Assembly (NCBI GenBank): GCA_029856435.1
Contig: JAHQXB010000170.1
Span: forward strand, 1-43,808
DNA: 43,808 nucleotides
Source: Candidatus Jordarchaeia archaeon
GTDB lineage: Archaea > Asgardarchaeota > Jordiarchaeia > Jordiarchaeales > Jordiarchaeaceae
Direction of reading: 5' to 3'
Under the pieces are notes generated by a model. That model had not been told where the DNA came from and made no database searches. It saw only the letters and a list, made by a program, of their open reading frames with translations. Below, piece by piece: positions 29,854 through 38,343 of the stretch. How positions within the stretch are numbered: the stretch's first letter is position 1; every line of letters starts with the position of its first letter. The position numbers and the translations under genes are program-made.

Positions 29854-31125
29854 TTGTTAAAAGAAAAAGTTGCTAGTTTTACAGCACGCCCCGACGAGGT
29901 TGATTTGTGTGTATTACTATACTCTGGAGGGCTAGACACTTCCTGTATGCTTGTGTGGCTACAAGAAAAGTATAATACAGACGTTATTACAGTAACTCTT
30001 AACGTGGGGCAGGCAAAAGATTTCAGGGAAATAGAGGAAAAGGCCAAAATGCTCGGCGTCAAAAAGCATTATACCATAGACGCTAGAGAGGAATTTGTAA
30101 ATGAGTACATAATGAAAGCCATTAAGGCTAATGCACTTTACCAGGACGCCTACCCCATAAGTTCATCGCTATCACGACCATTAATTGCAAAATGGGGAGT
30201 GGAAATCGCCAAGAAAGAAGGCGCTGATGCAATTAGTCACGGTTGTACAGGCAAGGGAAATGATCAAGTGCGTTTTTCTGTTACGATTAACACTCTTGCA
30301 CCAGAGATGAAAATTATTGCGCCAGTGGTTGAGTGGGGAATGAGTCGTGACGACGAAATTATATATGCCCAAGAGCATGGAATCCCCATCCCCGTTACAG
30401 TAAATTCGCCATATAGTATAGATGAGAACTTGTGGGGTAGAAGTATAGAATGTGGAGTTTTAGAACACCCAGAAGTTGAGCCTCCACCGGATGTCTTCCT
30501 TTGGACAACCCCACCTGAAAAGGCTCCTAATGAACCCTGCTACGTTGAAATTGGCTTTGAAGAGGGCGTCCCAGTTTCTGTTGACGGCGTGCGAATGAAT
30601 GGTGTTGATTTAATTATGAAGCTCCACGAGCTGGGGTGCATACACGGCGTTGGAAGAATTGACCACATGGAAGATAGAATTGTGGGGTTAAAGTCTAGAG
30701 AAGTATACGAGTGTCCAGCAGCAACGATTCTCCTGAAGGCGCACAAGGATCTTGAGAAATTTGTCTGTACTAGGCATGAAAACGCCTTCAAGAAGCTTGT
30801 GGATGAGCAGTGGACAAGCTTAGTTTATAGCGGTCTCTGGGTCGAACCTCTAATGGAGGACTTGGAAGCATTCATAAATAATGTGAATAGGAAGGTTACG
30901 GGCACAGTACGGCTCAAGCTCTTTAAAGGAAACGTTAGTGTTGTAGGCCGCAGTTCCAACTACGCCCTCTATGATGAGAATCTCGCAACCTACGATAGAA
31001 AGTCTACTTTCAACCAGTTGGCTTCACTGGGCTTCATCGAGTTGTGGGGGCTACAGTCCAGAATGGCTCAGGTAGTTAAGCCGAAAAGCGGGGGAATACA
31101 AAGCAAAACCGTTAAATACATGTGA
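29854..31125 (+). CDS. argG: argininosuccinate synthase
   Basis: A 423-residue enzyme that joins citrulline and aspartate with ATP. Seen: the PP-loop LYSGGLDTSCML near the N terminus, SHGCTGKGNDQVRF, and SPYSIDENLWGRSIE. It uses a TTG start about 6 nt after GGAGGTTA. It is the first gene of an arginine cluster with argH directly downstream. Confidence 0.98.
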   Translation: MLKEKVASFTARPDEVDLCVLLYSGGLDTSCMLVWLQEKYNTDVITVTLNVGQAKDFREIEEKAKMLGVKKHYTIDAREEFVNEYIMKAIKANALYQDAYPISSSLSRPLIAKWGVEIAKKEGADAISHGCTGKGNDQVRFSVTINTLAPEMKIIAPVVEWGMSRDDEIIYAQEHGIPIPVTVNSPYSIDENLWGRSIECGVLEHPEVEPPPDVFLWTTPPEKAPNEPCYVEIGFEEGVPVSVDGVRMNGVDLIMKLHELGCIHGVGRIDHMEDRIVGLKSREVYECPAATILLKAHKDLEKFVCTRHENAFKKLVDEQWTSLVYSGLWVEPLMEDLEAFINNVNRKVTGTVRLKLFKGNVSVVGRSSNYALYDENLATYDRKSTFNQLASLGFIELWGLQSRMAQVVKPKSGGIQSKTVKYM

Positions 31126-31145
31126 ATGTGAGAGAAGGAAATCCG

Positions 31146-32642
31146 ATGAGCGACAAACTTTGGGGAGGGCGTTTTAGCAAAAAGTCTAGGGAAGACGTGG
31201 AAAATTTTACCGCGGGAGAGGATATACTCCTCGACCAAAGGTTAGCAATTTATGACGTGTTGGGAACCATCGCCCATGACTACATGCTATATAAGGTGGG
31301 CGTTCTGAACAAGGAAACTCTCCAAAAAATCCTCGTTTCTCTAATGAATATTAAAAGGAGAATTGAGGAGAATAAATTCCAGCTCCTACCAGAGCTAGAG
31401 GACGTACATATGAACATTGAAAAAAAAGTAATCGAGGAAATCGGTGAGGAATATGGGGGGATGATGCACTTAGCGCGCTCAAGAAATGACCAAGTACTGC
31501 TGGATACTAGAATGTATCTCAGAGACCAAATAAATGAAGTCTCGGAGCTGGTTCTCAACTTAATTTCCACCTTTATTGATGTAGGCGAAAAAAATTTAGA
31601 AACACTTATGGTAGGCTACACGCATACACGCCAGGCACAACCGACCACAGTCGGGCACTGGTGCGCCGCCTACATTGACTCACTTCTAAGAATAGTAGAC
31701 AGATTGGAGGAAGTTTATGCTAGAGTTAATCAGTGCCCGCTTGGGTCCGGAGCAATCAGTGGAGTCAGTTGGCCTATTGATAGAAGCTTGACCGCAAGTT
31801 TATTGGGCTTTGACCGCGTTCAGGAAAACACACTGGATGCGGTATCCTCTAGGGGTGAAGTTGAATCCGAGATAGTATTCATTCTTTGTTTATTAATGAC
31901 AATTCTCAGTAGACTGTCCGAAGAGTTAATTTGGTGGTCAACTGGCGAGACGGGGCTAATTGAATTAGATGAGGCTTACACTACTGGAAGTAGTTTGATG
32001 CCTCAGAAGAAGAATCCCGACGTGCTCGAGCTCACTCGGGCGAGGACTGGTAGACTTTACGGCTGTCTAATACAGATCCTTACCATTCTCAAGGGGCTTC
32101 CCTCAGGGTACAATAGAGACCAACAAGAAATCAAGGAGCCCCTTTTTAGAAGTTTGGATACCGCTAAATCCGTGCTCAAAGTTATGCCCGGTTTAGTCAG
32201 CACACTCAAGTTCAATCAAGAACGGATGCTAAAGGTAATCTTGGACAGTTATTCCACAGCCACCGAACTTGTAGATTTATTAATTAAGAAAGCAAAAATA
32301 TCATTTCGCTCCGCGCATAGAATAGTGGGAATGTATGTTAAGCGAACACTTGAAAGCGGTAAAAAAATAGATCCAGAACTGTTGACTACTCTGATTAGGG
32401 AGGAAACTGGTAAAAAAATTGAGTTAGGTGGAGAGGTGATAGAGGAGGCCATTAACCCTCTTGCAATGCTAAGGAGGAGGAATCATATTGGAGGACCTGC
32501 ACCAGTTGAAGTCAAAAGAATGCTAACGGATAGAAAGGAAGCTCTGAAATCTAAAGGAAGTAGCCTTATGAAGAGAATTCAAAAATGTAAATCCGCCTTC
32601 ATAGAGCTGGAAAAACTTGTTAGAGAGGTTATTCCCAGCTAA
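31146..32642 (+). CDS. argH: argininosuccinate lyase
   Basis: The last step of arginine synthesis, about 498 residues from the ATG at 31146 (AAGGAAA upstream; an in-frame start at 31122 overlaps argG). Seen: LWGGRFSKKS at the N terminus, HLARSRNDQVLLDTRMYLRD, YTHTRQAQPTTVGH, and the signature GSSLMPQKKNPDVLEL. Normal length with the C-terminal helical domain intact. It is 20 bp after argG. Confidence 0.98.
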   Translation: MSDKLWGGRFSKKSREDVENFTAGEDILLDQRLAIYDVLGTIAHDYMLYKVGVLNKETLQKILVSLMNIKRRIEENKFQLLPELEDVHMNIEKKVIEEIGEEYGGMMHLARSRNDQVLLDTRMYLRDQINEVSELVLNLISTFIDVGEKNLETLMVGYTHTRQAQPTTVGHWCAAYIDSLLRIVDRLEEVYARVNQCPLGSGAISGVSWPIDRSLTASLLGFDRVQENTLDAVSSRGEVESEIVFILCLLMTILSRLSEELIWWSTGETGLIELDEAYTTGSSLMPQKKNPDVLELTRARTGRLYGCLIQILTILKGLPSGYNRDQQEIKEPLFRSLDTAKSVLKVMPGLVSTLKFNQERMLKVILDSYSTATELVDLLIKKAKISFRSAHRIVGMYVKRTLESGKKIDPELLTTLIREETGKKIELGGEVIEEAINPLAMLRRRNHIGGPAPVEVKRMLTDRKEALKSKGSSLMKRIQKCKSAFIELEKLVREVIPS

Positions 32643-32766
32643 AAGTGTTCTGTTCGGAACTAGTTATTTTGGGTTGAGTTATTTTTAACACATTATGTTT
32701 TTATATCATTTCTCTTTTTTCTTGCCGCATCCAAAAATACTCGTAAATTATCGGAGGTTAGCAGGA

Positions 32767-32940
32767 ATGAAAGGCAAATGTCCAGAATGCTTCTTTGAGT
32801 TTGATGTGGAAGACAATGTTATGATAGGTGAAATAGTGGAGTGCCCCGACTGTGCGGTTCAATTGGAAGTGCTTGAGAAGAACAATGGCGGTGTAGTTTT
32901 CGAGACTGCACAGTTAGAAGAAGAAGATTGGGGCGAGTGA
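32767..32940 (+). CDS. lysW: LysW-type amino-group carrier protein
   Basis: A 57-residue acidic protein. It starts MKGKCPECFFEFDVED with zinc cysteines C5 and C8 and a second pair at ECPDC (C26, C29), and ends EEEDWGE. The EDWGE C terminus is the hallmark of LysW/ArgW carriers: its terminal Glu is joined to the substrate amino group and acts as the protecting group. A ribosome site precedes 32767; an upstream in-frame start would add an unnatural hydrophobic extension. It overlaps no gene but is 8 bp from argX. Confidence 0.96.
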   Translation: MKGKCPECFFEFDVEDNVMIGEIVECPDCAVQLEVLEKNNGGVVFETAQLEEEDWGE

Positions 32941-32948
32941 CTACATCG

Positions 32949-33791
32949 ATGAAAATAGGACTGATTTACAACCAGATATCATGGGAAGAAAAGACAATAA
33001 TTGAAGAGGCAAAAAAACAGGGTTTGGAAATAAAACCTTTAGACTGTAGAAAGATGAGCCTAAAAATACAGGATGGTAACGCCTTTTCAGACATCGACCT
33101 TTTTCTGGAAAGATCTTTAAGCTATACAAAGGGACTTTACTCCACCATGGTTCTTGAATCTCAGGGCTTTAAGGTCATAAATTCGGCTGAGTGCCAAGAA
33201 ATATGCGGCAATAAACTAAAAACCTCTGCTACCTTGTATAGATCGGGAATACCACAACCCAAAACTTACATTGCCTTCTCATACGAATCAGCCCTCAAAG
33301 CCCTAGAAGAGCTGGGGTACCCTGCTATTATTAAACCTTTAATAGGAAGCTGGGGGAGACTGGTAGCAATTTTAAAAGATGAACAGTCAGCAAAAGCCAT
33401 AATAGAGTCCCGAGAAGTTCTGGGTTCTGTTTTTCACAAGGTTTACTACTTGCAGGAATTTATCAAAAGCGGAAGAGACATCAGAGCCTTCGTGGTGGGC
33501 GAATCAGTAGTTGCAGCCATGTATCGCTATCTGATTCCAGGAGACTGGAGAAGCAATGCAACCATAGGCGCCAAAGCAGAAGCATGCAAGGTTACACCAG
33601 AAATTGAAGACCTAGCCCTTAAAACAACCACCGCAACCAGAGGCGAAATAGTAGGTGTCGACATGTTCGAAAATGAAAATCAGCTCCTAGTGAACGAAGT
33701 AAACCACGCCCCCGGATTTAGACACATAACGCTGGCCACAGGGGTAAACGTAGCCGAGAAAATTATAAACTATTTACACAGGTGCAAATAA
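32949..33791 (+). CDS. argX: LysW ligase, ArgX/LysX family
   Basis: An ATP-grasp ligase of about 280 residues that links glutamate or 2-aminoadipate to the C terminus of LysW. ATP-grasp elements are visible: GYPAIIKPLIGSWGRLVAIL, YLQEFIKSGRDIRAFVVG and the metal-binding VNEVNHAPGFRHI. The ATG at 32949 is preferred; an earlier in-frame ATG would overlap lysW. Context (argG, argH, lysK) favours glutamate, hence ArgX; a bifunctional LysX is possible. The RSNATIGAKAEACKV loop is the segment to compare for substrate choice. Confidence 0.93.
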   Translation: MKIGLIYNQISWEEKTIIEEAKKQGLEIKPLDCRKMSLKIQDGNAFSDIDLFLERSLSYTKGLYSTMVLESQGFKVINSAECQEICGNKLKTSATLYRSGIPQPKTYIAFSYESALKALEELGYPAIIKPLIGSWGRLVAILKDEQSAKAIIESREVLGSVFHKVYYLQEFIKSGRDIRAFVVGESVVAAMYRYLIPGDWRSNATIGAKAEACKVTPEIEDLALKTTTATRGEIVGVDMFENENQLLVNEVNHAPGFRHITLATGVNVAEKIINYLHRCK

Positions 33792-33824
33792 GAAAAAACA
33801 CCCAAAAACGCAAAGAAAAATTTG

Positions 33825-33834
33825 CTTATAAAAA
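33825..33834 (+). promoter_or_regulatory. TATA box upstream of lysZ/argB
   Basis: CTTATAAAAA lies about 55 bp before the TTG start, in a 95-bp gap after argX, suggesting that the kinase and peptidase genes have their own promoter. Confidence 0.5.
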
Positions 33835-33886
33835 ACGTTTTTTCGTAGTCAAAAATGTTGGCACATGGTAAAGGAGAGTAACATCG

Positions 33887-34687
33887 TTGATTATTACAAT
33901 TAAAATTGGAGGATCATTAGCGAATAGGGAAACAGAGAGCCTGGTAGAAGATGTGAGCAAGCTGATAAAGGAACACAAATTAGTAATTGTTCACGGTGGA
34001 GGGCCTCAGATTAATCAAATCTCCAAGAAACTGGGGAAGGAGCCGATAATTGTGAGGTCGCCTAGCGGCTTTAAAAGTAGATTCACAGACAAAGAAACAA
34101 TGGATATAACAATCATGGCCATGGCGGGCAAAGTGAACAAAAACATAGTTGCCCTCCTACGTAAAAACCAAGTTCCCGCAATAGGACTAACTGGGCTAGA
34201 TGGAAAGACGATAGTCGCCGAAAGAAAAGACAAGATAGTTGCCATTGAGAACGGCAAAAAAAGGGTACTGAGAGGGGATTACAGCGGCAAAATCAGGGAA
34301 GTAAACGGAGCACTCCTCAAATTAATCATGGAAAACGGGTATCTTCCAGTAGTTGCACCCATTGGAATCAGTCTAGATAACGAGCCGGTAAACCTTGATG
34401 GGGATAGAGCCGCGGCGTACATCGCAAAGGCGGTAAACGCGGATATTTTCGTCTCACTCACAGATGTTCCAGGATTAATTATCGATGGTGAGTTGGTCCG
34501 AAATCTTAACAGGCAAGAAGCTGAGGAAGTTCTGAAAAAAGTGGAGGGTGGAATGCGGAAGAAGATTTTTGCAGCCCTTGAAGCTCTTGATTTAGGTATA
34601 AAAACGGTAATTATTTGTTCTGGTCTTGAAAAAAATCCTGTATCTTCAGCGCTTGAACTTAAAGTGGGGACTGTAATAAAATGGTAG
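33887..34687 (+). CDS. lysZ: LysW-glutamate/aminoadipate kinase
   Basis: A 266-residue amino-acid kinase that phosphorylates the LysW-bound substrate. Seen: IKIGGSLANRE, VIVHGGGPQINQISKKLG, the LysZ-type RSPSGFKSRFTDKETMD, NLDGDRAAAYIA and SLTDVPGLI. The SGFKSRFT segment separates it from bacterial acetylglutamate kinases, as expected for LysW substrates. TTG start after GGAGAG. It overlaps lysK by 7 bp. Confidence 0.95.
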   Translation: MIITIKIGGSLANRETESLVEDVSKLIKEHKLVIVHGGGPQINQISKKLGKEPIIVRSPSGFKSRFTDKETMDITIMAMAGKVNKNIVALLRKNQVPAIGLTGLDGKTIVAERKDKIVAIENGKKRVLRGDYSGKIREVNGALLKLIMENGYLPVVAPIGISLDNEPVNLDGDRAAAYIAKAVNADIFVSLTDVPGLIIDGELVRNLNRQEAEEVLKKVEGGMRKKIFAALEALDLGIKTVIICSGLEKNPVSSALELKVGTVIKW

Positions 34688-35772
34688 ACCCCATAGAATA
34701 CCTTTTGGAGATGCTGGAAATCCCTAGCGTCTCTGGAAAGGAGCACAGATTTTCTGTTTTTTTGATGGAGAGCCTTAAAAACATGGGCTACAAAGTTAAA
34801 CAGGACAACGTGGGAAACGTGCTTGGTAAAATAGGAGAAGGAAGACCCACACTTCTCTTTTCTTCTCATATTGACACTGTTCCGGGAGAGATTCCAGTTA
34901 GGGAGGAAAACGGGAGAATTTATGGTAGAGGTGCCGTTGATGCTAAAGCTTCCGTGGCCTCTATGATACTTGCAGGCTCCATAGTTCCAGAACTGAATGT
35001 GGATGGCACACTGGTATTTGCAGGTGTTGTGGAGGAGGAATCCAGTTTGAGGGGAATTCAGAGTTTATTGGAGGAAGACCTCAAAGCTGATTATGCAATA
35101 TTTGGTGAGCCGACAAAAAACGATAGAATATGTTTGGCATCTAAGGGTAGACTACTATTCAAAATAAATTTGAAAACTAGAGGCGGACATGTAGCCTGTT
35201 CCTGGGTTTACAAAAACTCCATAGAACTTGCATATGACCTTTGGAAAAAAATTAAGGAAAGTGTGGAGACTAAAGAGAAGTCACCCTTCTTTTCCACGAT
35301 TCCTAATCTCACACAAATAGTGGGTGGTGTGGCCCCTAACGTTATTCCCAGCGAGTGCCAATTATTTATAGATGTCCGTTTCCCATACCTTGTTAAATCC
35401 ACGAAGCTTTTGGGAACAGTTGAAAAAATCTTTAAAGAGTTTAGAGAAATAAATGGAGTTCAAATAAGTTATGATGTTTTGAGCCAAATAGAAGGATTTA
35501 GAGCGAATAAGGACTCTACACCAGTGAAAGAATTAGCCAAAGCAATTATAGATGTTAAACACACAGAGCCACGTTACATAAGAAAAACAGGCACCTGCTT
35601 CATGAATCTAATTGGGCGATGGTACAACATACCAATAGTAAGTTATGGGCCAGGAGACCCAGCGCTGGAACACACTGACGAGGAGAACATAGAAAAGAGG
35701 GAATTTTTGGAATCTATAGACATCCTTGAAAAAACAATTAGAAACATTTTTTGCCAAAAAAGAGAGTCCTAG
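34681..35772 (+). CDS. lysK: LysW-lysine/ornithine hydrolase
   Basis: A 363-residue M20-family zinc carboxypeptidase that releases the product from LysW. Zinc and catalytic motifs are visible: SSHIDTVPG, GRGAVDAKASVASMILA, VVEEESSLRGIQ and GEPTKNDRICLASKGRL. Length is normal. Start overlaps lysZ by 7 bp, so translation is coupled. The LysW pathway also needs a reductase (LysY/ArgC) and aminotransferase (LysJ/ArgD), which are not in this window. Confidence 0.95.
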   Translation: MVDPIEYLLEMLEIPSVSGKEHRFSVFLMESLKNMGYKVKQDNVGNVLGKIGEGRPTLLFSSHIDTVPGEIPVREENGRIYGRGAVDAKASVASMILAGSIVPELNVDGTLVFAGVVEEESSLRGIQSLLEEDLKADYAIFGEPTKNDRICLASKGRLLFKINLKTRGGHVACSWVYKNSIELAYDLWKKIKESVETKEKSPFFSTIPNLTQIVGGVAPNVIPSECQLFIDVRFPYLVKSTKLLGTVEKIFKEFREINGVQISYDVLSQIEGFRANKDSTPVKELAKAIIDVKHTEPRYIRKTGTCFMNLIGRWYNIPIVSYGPGDPALEHTDEENIEKREFLESIDILEKTIRNIFCQKRES

Positions 35773-35907
35773 ATGCAAACATCAACCACTCTGCCATTTG
35801 TAACTTTAATTAAACTTATCTATCACTAGAAGTGATTCATCTGACCCGCCACTAGCATAGACTTTTTAGAAGCCCCTGTTCGATAAAAGTCGTTAATTCA
35901 ATTATAT

Positions 35908-36130
35908 GGCCAAAGGAAGGAACGCCCGTTCTGACACAGCGTTAACCTTGCATAGCTTGAGTCTTCCTCCCTCGGTTTCATGGGAAGGCTTTCTCCTAGG
36001 GAACGGTTGAAGCGGGCACATCTCCCTTGTTTTCGGTGGGATGATGTTCCCGGTTGTGGCCCTGTCCTCTTTTGGGCTTTTTCGAGCCTTCCGCATTCCG
36101 GGCTTGAGCTAGAATCGGATGCGCGACATG
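35908..36130. ncRNA. GC-rich structured region, candidate ncRNA of unknown class
   Basis: A distinctly GC-rich block in an A/T-rich 890-bp intergenic region. ACATCTCCC (36018-36026) pairs with GGGATGATGT (36038-36047) with one bulged base, extended by GGGA (35999-36002) with TCCC (36048-36051). GGCT-TTTTCG-AGCC forms another hairpin near 36075-36090. Open frames in it on both strands have low-quality translations. I could not match RNase P or SRP RNA conserved cores. The transcribed strand is unknown. Confidence 0.45.
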
Positions 36131-36204
36131 TATGTGTGGTTTTTTTGAGGAATGATGGGTTTAATGGTTTTTCTTTAACGTTAACTGTTGGGTTTCTCAA
36201 ACCG

Positions 36205-36312
36205 GGTGATGTAGAATTGTTCGGTTTCGCCTCAAAAAGGGGGTGTTTATAGGGCTTCTTTCACGATTTGGAGCCTTATTAGGGAGATGGAACCGAATAA
36301 ATCTGCACCACC
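36205..36312 (+). mobile_element. hairpin element copy C
   Basis: A 108-bp element nearly identical to copy B, with the same terminal inverted repeats (GGTGATGTAGAATTG and, inverted, CTGCACCACC) and core hairpin. Flanking direct repeats GGGTTTCTCA at 36190-36199 and 36313-36322 suggest a target duplication, partly decayed on the left. It lies in the lysK/carbamoyltransferase intergenic region. The remainder of that region (36320-36660) shows no gene. Confidence 0.7.
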
Positions 36313-36666
36313 GGGTTTCTCAGGTTAACAAGCTTTATTCTAAATAGAAGCAGTTTTAAACTCCCATCGAGAATCCAGCAACTTCCTCAATAAATTCCGC
36401 GTCAGCAAAACTAACCTTTCTGAAGAGGTTATCTCCGCTAACTTTTTTCATTCAACCTTCTTGTCACTAGGTGCTATAACTAGAAATGGCTTCTTGCACT
36501 CATTTACTAGCAGTAGAGACTTTGCAATTTGAGATGTGCTTATGCTTAGGGCTAATGCTGCTTGTTCTGAGGTAGCAGTTTTCACACTTAGTTTAATTAT
36601 TTCGGCAGATATATTTTGGTGCCCCAAAAATTTTTGATCCTCTCAACGCTGATGCAGAAATCAGTT

Positions 36667-37656
36667 TTACATCACAAGTGAAAGGATAGCCTTCTGAACA
36701 TGTAGCCTGTTTTCAGCTTCATCGTAAATTATGGAATGCGGCCCATCAACCACACCGTCTGTGGCCTCAACATTTCTCCTTATGGGCAGACAGTGCATAA
36801 AAATCGAATTTTTATTGGTAAGATCCATCAAGTCTTCGTTGCAAATCCAATTTCGAAAATTCACTCTGAGTTCTTTTTCTTCCTCGGGCTTCCCGTAGTA
36901 CTTGAGGGAACCCCATGCTTTCACGTACACAATATCAGCGTCGCGATAAGCTTCCTCCATGTTATGTGAAACCTCCAAATTGCAGCCGTTCGCCTCACAA
37001 TTGCTCCTAGCCCAACTCATTATCTGTTCATCCAGCTCAAAGCCCTTTGGATGCAGTAGGGTAACATCCAAACCGAACCTCGTCGCTATAAGAAGCGCAG
37101 AGTTGGGAACACTCACTGGCAAGGGTCTAGGGTGGTAAGCCCAGCTTAAAACAAACTTTTTACCCCTCAGATTCCCCATTTTCTCCTTAATAGTTAGTAT
37201 GTCAGCTAGAGCTTGGCAAGGATGAAAGAGGTCGCACTCCATATTAATTACAGGTATATCTGCCCACCTTGCAAATTCACGTACCACCTCGTTACTCTTT
37301 CCATATTGCCAGTCTGTGATGTTTGGAAATATACGAATAGAAATAGCATCGCCATACCTTGCCATAACCGAAGCGGTATCCTTTATAGATTCAGAACCCT
37401 TTCCAATCCAAGCCTTCTCAGCATCCATGTAGACCGCATGGCCGCCTAGCTGAGTCATACCAATCTCAAAAGACAAACGTGTACGAGTGCTAGGATTAAA
37501 AAAAAGCATAATAAGGGATTTCCCCTGTAGCGTCGAAGAGAAATTCTTAGGATTTTTTTTCATGTCCCCTGCAAGCTTTAATACAGACTCCAAATCCTCG
37601 AAACTCCATTCCTGAGTAGTTATCAAATCCTTACCCTTTAAATTGCCCTGAAACAT
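36667..37656 (-). CDS. N-acylornithine carbamoyltransferase-like protein (AOTC/SOTC family)
   Basis: A 329-residue transcarbamylase. The carbamoyl-phosphate site FFNPSTRTRLSFE (52-64) and HPCQALADIL (145-154) are present. It departs from ornithine carbamoyltransferase in features that I recall from N-acetyl- and N-succinylornithine enzymes: TQEWSFEDL at the N terminus, VLSWAYHPRPLPVSVPNS, AWGSLKYYG, and HCLPIRRNVEATDGVVDGP followed by DEAENRLHVQKAIL. A Glu (E297) stands where the Xanthomonas enzyme has its carboxylated lysine. Because the neighbouring pathway uses LysW as amino-group protection, the true substrate may be LysW-bound ornithine (inference). Ordinary OTC cannot be fully excluded. 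Confidence 0.88.
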   Translation of the reverse strand: MFQGNLKGKDLITTQEWSFEDLESVLKLAGDMKKNPKNFSSTLQGKSLIMLFFNPSTRTRLSFEIGMTQLGGHAVYMDAEKAWIGKGSESIKDTASVMARYGDAISIRIFPNITDWQYGKSNEVVREFARWADIPVINMECDLFHPCQALADILTIKEKMGNLRGKKFVLSWAYHPRPLPVSVPNSALLIATRFGLDVTLLHPKGFELDEQIMSWARSNCEANGCNLEVSHNMEEAYRDADIVYVKAWGSLKYYGKPEEEKELRVNFRNWICNEDLMDLTNKNSIFMHCLPIRRNVEATDGVVDGPHSIIYDEAENRLHVQKAILSLVM

Positions 37657-37847
37657 GAAGACATCTCCTAGATTTGATATTTTCTTAACATTTACGCTTA
37701 TAGTTTAAAAAAGTTTCAACCAATCACAATTAAAATGCTAGTTCAAATAAAAAATAGAGGTGCGAATTCTTATTCAGAAATACTCGCAAACATAAAATTA
37801 GTGGGCTAAAAATTTAACAAGTCCCAGAGAAAAATTTTTCACCTATC

Positions 37848-38186
37848 TTAGCATAATCCCGCTTCTTGCAATCTCTTCAGTACCTGTTCATACTTTTCCT
37901 TTCTATTTATTATATCGTTAACCATCTCTTCATTCATATGTGTCCCTGGGCGCACCTTAACTTCGGCGTCTACTCCTAAAGCGTCCTTCAGTTTCTTCTT
38001 AATAAGCACACCTATAACTGATCCCATAGGGCACATCGCTGAGGTAGGCTTGAAAGTTACTGTTATCTTTTTATCAGATTCGATTGTTATGTCGTCCTCA
38101 TTAACCATGTCAAGTTCCAATATTGACATCGGCATTTCGGGATCCTGCACTTCTTTCAAAACTTCAAGTACTTTTTGTTTGTCCAA
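37848..38186 (-). CDS. MIP18-family protein (DUF59), Fe-S assembly related
   Basis: A 112-residue protein with the DUF59/MIP18 core: VLKEVQDPEMPMSILELDMV at the N terminus and the conserved Cys in TSAMCPMGSVIG, followed by a charged helical tail. Relatives (SufT, PaaD, MIP18) act in iron-sulfur cluster maturation. It has its own TATA-like site (CATTTATAAG on the minus strand, 38236-38245) and is 157 bp from larC. Confidence 0.9.
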   Translation of the reverse strand: MDKQKVLEVLKEVQDPEMPMSILELDMVNEDDITIESDKKITVTFKPTSAMCPMGSVIGVLIKKKLKDALGVDAEVKVRPGTHMNEEMVNDIINRKEKYEQVLKRLQEAGLC

Positions 38187-38343
38187 TCATCAATTCTCCT
38201 TTATTCCCTTTTCGCGTGTCTATAATGGTTTGTGTCTTATAAATGTTTTTGGCTCATTTGAGAAATCTTCAATAAAAATTTGGAGAAGCACAACGGTGCT
38301 GCTTAACAATATATGAGAGAATCTCGTTGGGGTTTACTTTTTG

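Noticed and set aside
35908..36130. RNase P RNA or SRP RNA
   Set aside because: I looked on both strands for the P4 strands (GAAAGTCC-like and AGAANNNGGCTTA-like) and the SRP GGAAGGGAGCAG-type core. Partial lookalikes exist but do not pair or fall at the right distances.
35898..36252. Protein genes on either strand in the GC-rich block
   Set aside because: Overlapping frames on both strands reflect few A/T-rich stops; the translations are low-complexity, lack ribosome sites and resemble no family.
36667..37656. Ordinary ornithine carbamoyltransferase
   Set aside because: The C-terminal HCLPIRRNVEATDG and ENRLHVQKA segments and WAYHPRPLP fit acetyl/succinylornithine enzymes better than the HCLPAHRG form of OTC.
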